Source of the DNA: Ephydatia muelleri
Lineage: Eukaryota; Porifera; Demospongiae; Spongillida; Spongillidae
Direction: 5' to 3'
Assembly: GCA_013339895.1 (NCBI GenBank)
Contig: JABACO010000001.1
Location: 20,378,171 to 20,442,170, forward strand
Length of the DNA stretch: 64,000 nt
Below the pieces are notes generated by a model. That model did not search any database, was not told the DNA's origin, and saw only the letters and a list, made by a program, of their open reading frames with translations. This document shows, in pieces, positions 1-10,745 of the stretch (its first letter is position 1; every line of letters starts with the position of its first letter). The position numbers and the translations under genes were made by a program.

Positions 1-1028
1 GGAGGAGTGAGGAGCTAGGTAGAAGCCATGACCAAATCTCTTGAAGGTAATGTTTGACCCAATACGTGACTTTTGGAAGCCATTTCTACATATCCCGCAA
101 ATGCCGCAGTCACTGCATTGGCACAGGTCCTCACTTGTAATTATGTCACAGCTTATAATGGTGCCATGGTAGTGCTGTTCCACAGCTGTGGGAGAGTGTT
201 TTTTTGCCAAGGATGCCCTACGATCCTCCCACATCTCAGTTAGCACTCCAGGACAGAAAATATTCAAGATAAAGTCCACCTTTGGACATATCCCTTTAAC
301 CCAATCGTTATAAAATTTTGAAGTGATAACCTGGCACTCTGATGAGTCTGCTTCAAGTACTCTGCAACCAACGAAAGTCTCAGTGTCAGTTGGGCCCATG
401 ACAGGGTTAGCCATCATGTAACCTGCACTGTCATGATGGGATGGAACTGTATGTGTGCAGAGGATGTGGAGACATTGTAACATTATGAAAATGAGAAAAT
501 AGCACCTTCAACTGTCATGCCTCTTTGATCCTCCAGACAGTGATGCATTCTATTTTTGGCTGGATATTTGAGCAAAGTACACACTGGCAGTGGCTGATCA
601 GAAGACGCCTCGGCAGTTCCGGTAGGAAATGGAAAGGCTGCACCGAAAAACAATTACAAGTCATACTGTATGCCCGACACATTTCATGCGTTGTGATGTA
701 CATAGAATACAAATAAAAAAACCACGTGCAAGCTAGGTAATGATGCCGTCATGCACATGAAGGCATGCATGCGCAAAACGTTACTCCATCGTACAGGGAG
801 TCTGAAACCATGAGCACAAAAGGTCAATTCGGATGGCAGACTGCTGCTAGTATTGCCACTCATCAATACTTTGTCCTTGGGCGGGTTTTGTACCCCAACT
901 ACGTTTCGGTGCGTTCCAGAGGCGCCATATCCCCAGACGACGTACCGTAATGACACAGGCCACGGGGAAGTCGGAGCTGAGGCACCCCCCTCCTCGCATC
1001 CATTTGAGGCACGTTCATCTTTTGACAC
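1..1028 (-). pseudogene. PARP-like gene copy A, cut by the window edge
   Basis: This is a near-identical copy of the intact three-exon gene at 38501-39780. The reverse strand reads a first exon from 1028 (MSKDERASNGCEEGG), a second exon near 500-640, and the PARP-like exon from about 446 down to the window start, where the frame is still open at FGHGFYLAPHSS. The active-site YHGT histidine motif and the Cys-rich stretch after it are present. Exon 1 differs from the intact copy around 880-900: a short change turns the frame so that the downstream QSIDEWQYQQ segment is read out of frame. I therefore call it a probable pseudogene. The 3' end lies outside the window, so catalytic completeness cannot be judged. 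Confidence 0.65.
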
Positions 1029-1254
1029 GCTCTAATACAATAACAGTTGCTCTAGCTAGCACGTGCACGAGAGGTCAGTCAAATAATCATCTTTGATAAT
1101 TTGTTAACAGCCCGCAGATAAGGTGGCCCTTAAATGTATACATGTACATGTAGCATTGGCAACGGAATAGGGAGAGGGGGGACCCACGGGGAGACCCCAA
1201 ATGCTTAAAATTATTCATAGTTTGGCCACCAAATCGTTGGGAGCACAACTCTTA
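1..1254 (+). repeat. Segmental duplication block R1, copy 1
   Basis: Sequence 1-1254 recurs in the same orientation at about 38757-40010 and 49945-51100 with only scattered differences. It carries the 5' part of the PARP-like gene plus about 220 bp of upstream DNA. That upstream DNA includes the run gggagaggggggacccacgg and the phrase tagtttggccaccaaatcgt, at which the copies remain alignable. The TCTTA at its right edge is where the hAT-type element at 1255 inserted; the other two copies lack that element. Confidence 0.8.
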
Positions 1255-3655
1255 CAGGGGCGGCGGAAGCTGTTTAGCATTGGTCCCGCAGACTACGGGG
1301 CGGATCTAGAAATTTGCGTGCGAAGGGGGGCACCCCTCTCGGCCAGCTAGGGGGGATGGGGAGCGCTATAAGCTCCCCCATCTGGGTCTGGGGCGGAGCC
1401 CCAGAAGCCAACGCTTTTTGCGTTGAAAAAAACTCCGAAAACTACGCAAATAAGCGACGGCCAGGTGGCCTTTTAAATAGTATCTACATTGCTCATAGGT
1501 ATACAATGCAAAAAAAAGTTACAACCGGCAGTAGTTGGTGGAGGAGAAAATTTTATACTAGCAAAATGAATACTGCTATAGTGAATGATAACTATTAAAG
1601 GCTATTCTGAATTTTTAGATCTCCTCGGAAAAGGTATTTTTTCCACAGGTTAGTTGTAGCATGCATAGTTGCTTATAATTAAATGACACACCGGACTGAG
1701 CTGTAATTCATCACTAATCGCTTGTGAAATTAATTATGTAAGAGATTAAAGATGAACAGTGTTACATGCACAATGCAAATACTCAGTTCTAACTAGTGAA
1801 CTTTCCAAAATATTATAAACGATGTTCACTGCCTCGAATAAACTCATCCCCAAGTAGGCCTATGTTGATATCTTCAACCTCCTCTTTGTAAATGCTCAGG
1901 TTGAGCCTGCTTGACCCATACAGCTCCGTAAATATGTAAGCGACGCATTGCTGAAAAGCACCTATCGCTAACAGCATTAGTAGCTGCATGGCATAACTAG
2001 CACCAATTTAGCCAGACGGCAAATTTCACTCAGTATTTTGCTGGTGAAAGATCACTAGTGACGTAAGAACTGAATACAGTCACGAAGTGAAACTGAGGTG
2101 CGTGTTACTGTGTCAATTGCTTCAGTCTTGATAGCTGTGCTAAAAACTTGTAGCTAAGCTGATAGGAGATTTGAATCCAAGTAATCTTTATAAAAATCCA
2201 TATAACTTGCTTGAAATGCTCCTCAAAGGGAGTACTGTTTGCAGCATTGAGAAGCAAATTTTCTACACTTTTATACATAAAATAACCAGGCTGATTAAAT
2301 CTATTCTTTATTCCAGCAATGGTGCAATCAAGGGCTTCAAAGTACTGCAGACGATAATGATGCTCAACTGATACTGGATGGAATCCACTTCAAAACGAAT
2401 AGGGGCTTTTCATTTCCTAGGAAGAGTGGGTATTCCTGTACCATATCGTTCACTGGATTTTTTAACTGCATCATAAAGCAAGATGAAATACTTCACTGCT
2501 CTCATGCCCTGTATAAAGTGTGCACATTTAATTCTGCCACTCCTGCCCATCAGCTGCTGATATTGATGAACTTTGTAATGTTCTACTTAAATTGTCAGTA
2601 ATTTTCAGTATCTTCATGCTCAAATCCAAGCCAAACACTAAATCAAAGCATTGCATCTGAATGTGCTCTCACTCCAATGATTTGGCAACAATGGATTTTT
2701 AACCCTGCTCGTAAGAGCACATCTTCCAAAGCATCTGTGAGTGTCTTGGGCATCAATGGTGCCAACATTGTACACCCCAATCACATTCTCATGATCTTGC
2801 AATAATTCATCCACCCATCTAATGCACACCACACGCTGCTCTTTGTTGGAAGCATCCGTGCATTCATCAGCCAAACTTGAGATAAAACCACTGCAAGAGA
2901 TGATTTTGCTGACATCTCATAAAAAACCAATTAAGGGCCATGATGTGTAATACTTCATTCTGGATGTCATGGGATGTGCATTTATTGGTTATCTTCTTCA
3001 TCCAGTCACCTAAGCCAGGAGTATCAATAGCCCATAAGTTGAGCAGCTGAATAAAATTACTGTCAGTTTCATCCCCATATGACCTTTGAGGTAAACCTTG
3101 CCTGGCAAGAAATCTGATGTTCTGAAGAATGATCCTTAAAAAAGGTGTTCAGTACTTAACAGCTAGCCAATGTCAGCCCTGTTTCCCTTGAACGTTAGTA
3201 TTGCTTCACTATGCATGGCAGTGTTTCTTGAAGGCTTTGGTCGCATCTCTCCAATTGGTGAAACCTTTTGTGATAAAGGCTTGATCTCGTTTGGTACTAC
3301 ATGTACCTAGAAATTTCCTTTCATTTTCAGCTTGCATGCAGATGTAACAAAAGCTCCATCAGATGCTCTGTTGTAGTGCAGCCAATCACACTGTTCAGCT
3401 CGAAATGAGCGTTCTTCGCAATGTTTTCCAAACTTTCGTTTGGAAGGCGGTGGCTAGCGCTTGGTTAGAACTTTGTCCGGAAATGTCGCCATTTTTAAAG
3501 GAGTGAATTTATTTATTAATCATGGGGCAGCGCTAAATGATTGACTAAGGCGACACTCTGATCATGCGCCAGCGGTATTTATAAATTATTATTTTTGTGC
3601 GTTTAACATTGGTCCCGCGGCCGCGGGACCTGCGGTACCTGTTCCGCCGCCCCTG
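1255..3655 (-). mobile_element. Decayed hAT-type DNA transposon (TTF/DUF4371 type)
   Basis: The 2401-bp element is bounded by perfect 14-bp terminal inverted repeats, CAGGGGCGGCGGAA at the left and its complement at the right. It is flanked by the 5-bp direct repeat TCTTA (1250-1254 and 3656-3660). The two other copies of the host block carry a single uninterrupted sequence here, which confirms insertion. The reverse strand keeps transposase remnants. Around 3230-3290 a frame reads ITKGFTNWRDATKAFKKH, typical of the TTF-type zinc finger of hAT relatives. At 2638-2874 a frame reads ADECTDASNKEQRVVCIRWV, typical of the DUF4371/hAT catalytic region. Stops and frame breaks separate these, so the copy is inactive. 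A 5-bp rather than 8-bp duplication fits the hAT families known for 5-bp target sites, but family assignment is tentative. Confidence 0.75.
2638..2874 (-). pseudogene. hAT-like transposase fragment
   Basis: A 78-codon open stretch on the reverse strand begins with the MADECTDASNKEQ motif, as in the DUF4371/hAT transposases annotated as '52 kDa repressor of the inhibitor of protein kinase-like'. The asp-glu of ADE(C/T)TD is part of the conserved catalytic neighbourhood in that family (family knowledge). The rest of the transposase is broken by stops. It lies wholly inside the element at 1255-3655. Confidence 0.6.
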
Positions 3656-4290
3656 TCTTATTCACTCCCCTCGGTCACCCCACTTTACTTAAAACCATCG
3701 TTTTTAAAAATGATTTTTATTTATTTGTATTGTTTCACATGCCATAACCGTGCGATGTCTAGGAGCGCGGGTCATTGCGTGTGGGTCGTTTACTATACAT
3801 GTATTTGACCGACTACAGCAACACCGAGCTTCTGCATGTACCGCGGGTATTGGAATGCAAGATGCCCTATACTAGTTCACGTTTCCTGCCCGACATGTAG
3901 GTCGAAGAAATGCACAGCGATTCAATTGTAATTCACGCTGTTGGAAGTATCAAGGTGCTAAAATGTACCGTGTAGTTTGCTCATTGTTTTATTCGTTTGA
4001 AATACACGGTAATACGTTCAGGTCGGACACCTAGCTGAACGTATTACCGTATTTCAAACGGATCAAACCCACCTCGTTGCACCTCCACAGGATTACGACA
4101 GTGTGTATGGGCAGCCTGGTGTTGCCTTATAGTGATCTATGAAGAAGCTTCCATTTTGCCTCGTTATGTTTTTTGTTTACCAGAAGGATGGCGGAATGAA
4201 AATTGCAAAGTACATGTAGTATCGAAGTTTCTTCGTTTCGTACATTTGTGCATGCATGTTGTACACCATTCTGGAAGTAACCTTTACTCA
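3656..4290 (+). repeat. Segmental duplication block R2 with a hairpin
   Basis: This block recurs at about 40010-40345 and 51100-51720 in the same orientation and at about 15480-16110 inverted. It contains a foldback at 3991-4060 built from attcgtttgaaata..cggtaatacg and its complement, then on the + strand the last about 45 codons of the PARP-like gene (4080-4215). The same hairpin is perfect in the 15720-15770 copy and has lost one arm in the 40325 copy. Confidence 0.7.
4080..4215 (+). pseudogene. PARP-like C-terminal fragment E
   Basis: The + strand reads, with frame changes, QDYDSVYGQPG and then EEASILPRYV, followed by KDGGMKIAK. This is the last part of the PARP-like domain, the strand carrying the third catalytic position and the C terminus, as in the intact gene at 38501-39780. 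No upstream domain is attached. It sits directly after the R2 hairpin. Similar detached C-terminal ends occur at 15560-15700 (-) and 51530-51650 (+). Confidence 0.65.
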
Positions 4291-4526
4291 CTGCCAACCA
4301 CCTAAGTTGTAAAAGTTACAAGTCTGCATATTCTGCAATTGTTTGGAGTTCATTCTATTCAGAAAGTTACTTGATGCTAAGTAATTTTTTTTTCTCTCAT
4401 TTTGTTTACAAACAATATTCAAGTGTAATTGTGTTGATTTTGTATTCAAAAATACTATAAACTTGAATATTACTAAGTAACTAAATATGATAAACCTTAG
4501 TTCCCCTGGAAATTTGTTCAGCTCTA

Positions 4527-4712
4527 TCAGCTGAAATAAGTTAACATTAAAAATGTGGGGTTTGTATTGAATGTTTTAGTCCAGGAGTCAAAATAGTGAT
4601 TTCCATAGACATGAACACTTTTTATCATTCGTGTTTGTGATGAGAAAAAAACTAGTTCCCCAGGTTTCTGGTTCACTATCCATTGGAGTGTTGTATCATG
4701 GTGTGAGAGCAT
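4527..4712 (-). CDS. Conserved HHD-type ORF, copy 1 (unknown)
   Basis: A 61-codon ORF starts MLSHHDTTLQWIVNQKPGEL and contains HVYGNHYFDSW. Related ORFs occur at 38008-38241 (+), 49131-49544 (+) and 51813-52010 (-), each about 200 bp past a subtilase 3' end. Between copies many differences leave the N-terminal about 45 residues readable, which suggests real coding sequence, perhaps one exon of a gene. The C-terminal ends differ by frameshift. I do not recognise the family; the alternating W, V and G pattern could be a beta-rich domain (inference). Confidence 0.4.
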   Translation of the reverse strand: MLSHHDTTLQWIVNQKPGELVFFSSQTRMIKSVHVYGNHYFDSWTKTFNTNPTFLMLTYFS

Positions 4713-4915
4713 TTTAACTATTAAATGTTCTGGTTCCTCTTGATTAGAAAGCCATCAAGGTCACTATATGTATTATGCACTCTTGCAAACAGCATTGTTC
4801 AGCTATAAGCCTATAAGTGTACATCTGCTACATGTTTTAGACTACATATATGTCTGCATGCTATTAGCTGCTCAGTTCGTTACAAGGTGTCCTTGGTGCA
4901 GCACCGTGTAGAGAA

Positions 4916-7540
4916 TTAAGCAGAACAAGGGTAATACACCAGGTTGTTAGGAGTAGTATTGGATGGTATGTTTGTGATCTTTTGAGTTGACGATGTTCTG
5001 TTGAAAGACAATGAAAGTAGTGTAACGTATACAGCTGGCTGACGGACGTACGAAAATAGATAGTTCTTCATTTCAGCAGAAGTCGGGATCTGATCGGCAG
5101 ATAGTGGTCCAATATGCTTGGCTATGATACCGACCTGCATACATCAACACGAAATAGGAGAGTTTTGTATATGTGAATCAGTATCAGTATGTATATAGAA
5201 AAGGGAATAAACACATGCGCATACATGCATGATAATATTTGCTTACCACAATCGGGGAGGAATACGATGTTCCTACATGTGTGCATACAGGTACATGTAC
5301 ATGTACATTCGACGGCCGTCATACGTAGGAAACCGTGTTAGCGAATTAGACTTACCACTGTCAAAAACATTGCCAACAGTCTTAACATTCACCCCCTGCA
5401 TACATGAAGCCAAAGGCATGCATTGTACGAAAAAGCTTACTGGAGCAATGATGTGAGCACACGAGCCGTAGTTGCTAAACGAGGCAAATGTATCGTCAGA
5501 ATCACTGGCCATTACAGTGATGCTAAATATGAACGTATTATTTTTTTTTTAATCAAAGAGCTCTTCATTGGAATGATCTCAATACCTCGAAGGTGCACTT
5601 GCGGGAGAGCGGGTGCAAGCGTCTTTATTCTCATTTCCAGCAGATGCCACCACATATACTCCCTTGTTCCATAACGAAAGTTACACAGTTTAGCGAATTA
5701 TATATACAAAGAAGCATGCTACACTTACGTCATAATATTTCAGCACTAAAAACAGTATACATGTATATAGGTAAATTATATATACTACAATAGTACCTTA
5801 TCGGTAGCAGCTTGGACAACATCGTTAACAGCTTGTGATTTAGAACCACTTAATGATAAGCTATATACAGTTCAGATGGAATAATTCAGGCAGCTTCGAT
5901 GTTAATGAGAACGTACTTGATAATTGATTTTTTACCAGTCGAGTGCTGGGAAGTTGCCCACTGAATGCCTCTTATAAGGTTACTGCATAGTGAAATATAA
6001 TTCCACAAATACAAATGAAATCATCTTGACTATTAAAGCTACCCGTTTAAGCTTGCACGTGCAAGTTACTGGTATAGCAGAATCGCATTACACATCTCGT
6101 CGGATGCACATGTACGCCAATACAGTTATAGTCGTGTCTTACGTGGTAGTGCCCGTTCCGGTAGCGCTCAAGACACGAACTGCTATTAGGGTGTGTAACC
6201 GGTTATCAGGTTATTCGGGTTATTCGGATATTCGCAAAAACCTATCCGTTCGAATAGCAATTTAGCATTACTCGGAAAAATCGATTAGTGAATTTTATCT
6301 ATTCGAAATAACCGGTTTATGTTTCTCCATTCGGAGGTACTTAGGTATTCGTCGTCAGCATCGACAATTCGCCCATTATTCGAATACCGTTTTAAACTAA
6401 TATCCGGATATGATTTTCAACAGAGTATTTCATAATTAGAGTTATATACGTCACTGTTGTTTTTACTAATTATACATACAGAAACAATTTATAATTCGAT
6501 TGGTATTGAGTAAATAGATAGTAATATAATACTAAATATTTAATGCGCATCAATTGGGGATACAAAATATACAGCGTGTACTAGTTCAATGCTTTTATCA
6601 TCGTCTTCAAGAAAGTAACGAAGTTCATTAGTATATGCCACGAGTTGTGTTTATATGTAGTAGCAATACATTTATGTAGTACTAGTATTGCATTGTTTTA
6701 TTGTACAGTAGTACATATCTGAGTATTGCGCTAGCGAATGTCAGACTTCTTACCCACTTCAAGTATCCGCGCTCTGTTTGCGTATGTGTAGTAATTGGAG
6801 AGCATTACGCAATTATACTAATGGGAAATTTGATATGCATTTATAGCGAGAACGTGAATGGAGTGTTGAGGGATGATTGTAAGTGGAGTACGTTATTGTA
6901 CGTGATGTGGGGTGAGTTTTTAATGGGGATGTCTGGTCTCAGTGGTTAGTTTTGGATGGTTAGGTTTACATTACAATTGATATGTACAAGTACCTGGTAA
7001 AGACATACAATTTATTAAACTATATGACAAACACATGCTACTGTAGACCTTTGTGTCTCTGTGTTTTCAACTGACATGCATAGCTCTAGTTTGGTGCGAG
7101 ACCAGGTGGATTTCTGTGCAGACATAGATTATCTTCTCAGTGTGCACTCCACAAGCACCATAACCTGAATAACTAAGGTATTCGGCAGGAAATTTGGCAA
7201 AACCTATTCGGAAAAATCGATTTTGTTTTTTAAACTATTCGGAAAAATCGATTTTCAGATCCACAAAAACCTGAAAAATCGATTAGTGTTTTAAAAGTAT
7301 TCGGAAAAATCGATTTTCATTATGCAGGGGAGGTTACACACCCTAACTGCTATAGCGGTAGCTTTCTTTGCAATTCCGAACGTTTTGGACATAGCAAGCC
7401 CTATATAAACACAGCAGTGTGTATGCATGACGAAATATATAAAACACCAGGTGCGCATTACCTGCGACCTTCGTTCCGTGTCCGTAAGGATCCGACATCG
7501 GAGTTGTCTGGTTCAACAACATCGATGCCTCTTTATAGCA
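4916..7540 (-). pseudogene. Subtilase copy 4, 5'-truncated and split by a MITE
   Basis: The reverse strand carries exons 8 to 17 of the gene seen intact at 12566-15262. The stop codon is at 4916-4918 and the last exon ends NNLVYYPCSA. Exon 15 still reads GTSYSSPIV with the catalytic serine, and exon 12 still has AGNE with the oxyanion-hole asparagine. Exon 9 is interrupted by the hAT-type element 6187-7345. Exon 8 (about 7475-7530) keeps the GHGT histidine motif but has lost 2 nt just upstream of it compared with copies 1 to 3, shifting the frame. Exons 1 to 7, with the signal peptide, propeptide and catalytic aspartate, are missing; the sequence switches to the tyrosine-recombinase retrotransposon near 7545. 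Confidence 0.85.
6187..7345. mobile_element. Non-autonomous hAT-type element with 8-bp target duplication
   Basis: The 1159-bp insertion has perfect 14-bp terminal inverted repeats TAGGGTGTGTAACC and is flanked by the 8-bp direct repeat ACTGCTAT (6179-6186 and 7346-7353). An 8-bp duplication and tips of this form are typical of hAT elements. The interior is AT-rich without a transposase and has many copies of cggaaaaatcgatt near both ends, probable subterminal transposase-binding motifs. It lies inside exon 9 of subtilase copy 4. A partial sister copy begins at 16907. Confidence 0.85.
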
Positions 7541-7976
7541 ATTAATGGACTACTCCGGAGCCGTACTCGAGATTCCTAGACTACCTGACCCCCAACCTCA
7601 GAACCGTGCTCTGGGATCCTACCTGACCCATCCCCCGGACCCCACGCGCGGACGCACCATACCAAGCAAGGGTTTGGCTGGGGTATTGGGCCGACTCCCC
7701 CTGGCATCGCACGTGATACAATAGATGAAGGGGGCCGGCCCCGAGTACGGTATCCGCCCCCTTTTGTATCAGCCCCTCACGTCACACGGTTGTGCTTGGG
7801 GGAGCCAGGAGGAATCCTGGATGGCCCAGAGGGGGCGGCCTTGCCACGGCCGACCCCCTCCCCCAAGCCCAACCCCTGCCAATATGGATACCATTATTAC
7901 CACCCTCCCTTCTTGGATCACACGATAAACCTTTTTTAATTGTCATTCAAATGGCAAAACCATGAACTTTGACATC

Positions 7977-9081
7977 TCATAGCAGACGCCGAGCAACACC
8001 CTGGAGAACACTACTGGGGTTGCGGACATAGAGCATGTACGCCGAGCTCTGCCACCTACCCAGCGTCTTAATCAGTGAGTCAGGAATACCCCGGATTGCT
8101 GCGGTGGTAGCTGCTCCGATGCGAAAACTGTGACCGGAGTACAATTGCGCGTCAATTCCCGCCGTTGCTAACGCCTAACGCAACGCAGCAACAAATCGGG
8201 GACGCGTTAGGCAGTGTTAGAGTCCACCGTTAGCTTTAACGCCTAACGCCTGGGCTTGCGCACCCGTCAAGGATATATTTTGAAATACACAATTGAGTAC
8301 ACGCGTATAAGCCTCCTTCATACACATTAGCCACCCGTTTAAATAGTTTTCTTTATCCTGCGTCCGTGGGGGGTCCGGAACATAACTTGCCCGAAGTGGT
8401 CCGAGGTAGGATCGTTCTTTTCCTCCAGCGGTAGATACTTGTAAGTCAATATTCATTACGTAATGTAAGTTGTCGACATGTCCTCGGTCCCGGACCCTTA
8501 CAGGCAGCGACCATCTCCAAAAACAGAGTGGACCAGGAGCTGGGCCTCGTCTTGACATATAATCCAGCACTGCCGAGATTGGACAGATCTCCAGACTCCC
8601 ACAACCAATCACGAGGACGACCCCCTTTCGGAACGGGTCAGTCTTGGAGGCTTTCAACGTTACGCGAAGAGTCGAAGGCTCGAGATGGGAGTCGACTGCT
8701 ATATCGTCGAAGCACAGGTGCATTCCCGTATCGAATGAGGTGTCGGAAAGGACAACGACTTCCACCGATCGCAAGAAACCGAAAAAAACACAGACAGCAT
8801 GCCGCCCACAGCATTGACGCCGAGAACCTGTCCGGGTCTCTCGACCACACCTGCTTGAGTGCTCCCAGTAACGATGGAGTAATCGGAAGGCGAGGTCTAG
8901 CCGCTCCTTCGACGGCCTTTCTCTGAAGTCCCTTAATAACATACTCGAGCTGGAGCATGTCTGACATATGAGGGTCCCCAAGCCCCAAACCGATCTGCTC
9001 GTGCCGGACAGCCGCCAGATACGACTTAACTGTGCCAGCTTTGAGACCATCGAGGAACAGTCGCGCCACAAACTGCGACAA
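7977..9081 (-). pseudogene. Tyrosine recombinase, broken by frameshifts, stops and a 287-bp insert
   Basis: The N-terminal part reads in one frame from 9081 (FVARLFLDGLKAGTVKSYLA, then MSDMLQLEYVIKGLQRK). The frame changes near 8780 and continues FGFLRSVEVVVLS, FDTGMHLCFDDI and LKASKTDPFRKG, the RSVE(L/V) active-site arginine region and the Lys hairpin of YRs. After GPLCFW the frame breaks again. The C-terminal box SGHSFRIGAATTAA and the GRWQSSAYMLYVR tyrosine motif are readable at about 8130-7980 down to a stop near 7977. Between them lies foreign DNA (8215-8501) and two in-frame stops. All catalytic blocks (R, K, HxxR, Y) are visible but the gene cannot be translated as it stands. Confidence 0.75.
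8215..8501. mobile_element. 287-bp insertion inside the recombinase gene
   Basis: Deleting this stretch together with one copy of the 6-bp direct repeat AGGCAG (8209-8214 and 8502-8507) brings the two halves of the conserved DGR..LTR..F recombinase block next to each other. This marks it as an insertion with a 6-bp target duplication. Its ends are weakly inverted: GTTAGAGTCC at the left against GTAAGGGTCC read inward from the right, 8 of 10 matches. It encodes nothing recognisable. An intron is a less likely explanation because the recombinase side would lack an AG acceptor at the right place. Confidence 0.5.
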
Positions 9082-9167
9082 CGTGCTTTCCGATGTCGGG
9101 TATGCGCGGTGATGCCATGGTTAAGGCAAAAAACGGTTGTATCGGCCACGGCCCGTCTTGTAGGCCT

Positions 9168-10694
9168 TTAAAGTCGAGGCTGGTAGTCCTGCTGTAAACA
9201 GCACTTGAACAACCGGGACCAACTGGGTGACGTCCAGTCTGGTTGCGCTGTCACCAATAGCTCCACGATTGCCTCGTGTATGACGGCTGGGACGGGGTTT
9301 GCCTCCTGCGATTGGGAGAGAAATGATTGTAGTTTATTTCTCGAAATCGCGTCTGCTAACTTATTCTGACTCCCAGGGATATGGCGCGCGACTAGGGAAA
9401 ACTGGAAATGGGCCATGATGAAAAATAGGCATCGCACCAAGTGCATTATCTGCCCTTCCTTACTGTACCCCGAGTTCAAAATGGTCAGTGCTGCCGTGTT
9501 GTCTATGTGTGCTGTAACCAAGGCTCCACGCCAGCTGGAGCCCCATGTTGCACACGCAAATACCACGGGGACGATCTCCTTAAGCGTGATATTGCGACCA
9601 CCCCAACCCTCTGGCCACTCGAACTGAAGCCATTCGCTATTCCAATGAGCTCCACACCCGAACCCCCCAGATGCGTCCGAGTACAACTGGAACATGGCAG
9701 AGTGCTCGTTGTGACGATCCGTTAGAAAAGAGGTCCCGTTCCACCCCTCCAAGAATGTATCCCACCAAACCAGGTCGGAGCGAAAAGAGGCGTTTAACCT
9801 GACATGGTGGAAATCCCTCTTAACGGCCGCTAGCAACTCAATAACACGCCGCAGGAAGGACCTGCCAGGCTTTACCCCTCTACATGCGTGCTGCAGTTTC
9901 CCTACCAGGGATTGCAACTCCTTATTGCGGCATGAATGGCGACTGAGCCACTCCTTCACCAAAATCTTAAGCTCACTGACCTTCTTTTGCGGAAGACGCA
10001 ATTCCATCGCCACTGTGTCCACCTCGATGCCTAAAAAGGTTACTACCGTGCTTGGACCCTCCAACTTTTCCTCTGCGACGGGCAGCCCGAGGGTGTCAAA
10101 GATGCGAAGTAAGGTGCTAAGATGCTGAAGCCCTGCATGCGCCGATGGCTCCGACACCAATAAAAAATCATCGAGATAGTGGAATAGATGTTCTACTCCG
10201 TTGGCCCTCGCAATCCATTCCACAGCATCGGCCACCGCGGTGAAAATATTGGGAGCCGACCTCAAACCGAAAGGCAGAACCGTGTCCACGAATAACCTTC
10301 CCTCCCAACACATGCCGAGCAGAAACCTGTCGTCGGGATGAACCGGTACCGTTCGGTAGGCGCTTCTAATGTCGACCTTCGAAAGAAACGCACCTCTGCC
10401 CACCTGCACTACCACCCTAGCCACTATGTCCACTGAAACGTACTCCAATGAGCACAACGTGGGTTCTATACCGTCGTTCACGCTGCTCCCTTCGGGGGAG
10501 GACAGGTCCACAATCAACCGCCACTTCCCTGACGATCCCTTCGGAACCAGGCCCATCGGACTACACTGCACAATAAGGAATGCCTCGATATCGAGAGGTC
10601 CAATCACCCTGCCGAGGCTACGTTCCTCGTCTAAGTATGAAGAAACGAGATTGCTATCGTGGCGGGTGGAGGCCATATTGCCCCTTGCCCTCAC
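9168..10694 (-). CDS. Reverse transcriptase / RNase H of a DIRS-order element
   Basis: A 508-codon open frame codes for the polymerase that copies the element's RNA. Visible in order: MGLVPKGSSGKWRLIVDLS (finger region), SKVDIRSAYRTVPVHP (motif A aspartate), LPFGLRSAPNIFTAVA (motif B), HLFHYLDDFLLV (motif C YLDD box), then an RNase H with YSDASGGFGCG, a glutamate in ITLKEIVPV, AHIDNTAAL and HIPGSQNKLADAISR. All catalytic acidic residues are present and the frame is uninterrupted. The annotated first codon is GTG, and sequence upstream is open only briefly, so the true N terminus was probably in lost upstream sequence. The recombinase follows after a few tens of bases. Confidence 0.9.
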   Translation of the reverse strand: MRARGNMASTRHDSNLVSSYLDEERSLGRVIGPLDIEAFLIVQCSPMGLVPKGSSGKWRLIVDLSSPEGSSVNDGIEPTLCSLEYVSVDIVARVVVQVGRGAFLSKVDIRSAYRTVPVHPDDRFLLGMCWEGRLFVDTVLPFGLRSAPNIFTAVADAVEWIARANGVEHLFHYLDDFLLVSEPSAHAGLQHLSTLLRIFDTLGLPVAEEKLEGPSTVVTFLGIEVDTVAMELRLPQKKVSELKILVKEWLSRHSCRNKELQSLVGKLQHACRGVKPGRSFLRRVIELLAAVKRDFHHVRLNASFRSDLVWWDTFLEGWNGTSFLTDRHNEHSAMFQLYSDASGGFGCGAHWNSEWLQFEWPEGWGGRNITLKEIVPVVFACATWGSSWRGALVTAHIDNTAALTILNSGYSKEGQIMHLVRCLFFIMAHFQFSLVARHIPGSQNKLADAISRNKLQSFLSQSQEANPVPAVIHEAIVELLVTAQPDWTSPSWSRLFKCCLQQDYQPRL

Positions 10695-10745
10695 GCAAGT
10701 ATGTTAAAGCGAACGTGGTCGAAGCCTAGCCGAAACCCAAAACAC

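Larger units (their letters stand above)
7545..10745 (-). mobile_element. Tyrosine-recombinase (DIRS-order) retrotransposon, 5'-truncated
   Basis: On the reverse strand a reverse transcriptase/RNase H reading frame (10694-9168) is followed at once by a tyrosine recombinase (9081 down to about 7977). RT-RH followed by YR, with no integrase and no protease, defines the DIRS order. No gag-like ORF precedes the RT and no methyltransferase is seen, so the 5' end is missing. Outer borders are estimated from where duplicated host sequence stops: subtilase copy 4 at about 7540 and the unknown GC-rich module at about 10746. The GC-rich tail 7545-7980 is presumably the 3' terminal region; I could not identify its terminal repeats. 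Assignment to DIRS, PAT or Ngaro is not settled. Confidence 0.8.

Noticed and set aside
8528-10707. Long forward ORFs at 8528-8926, 9441-9725 and 10369-10707
   Set aside because: Antisense shadows of the recombinase and reverse transcriptase frames, without motifs.
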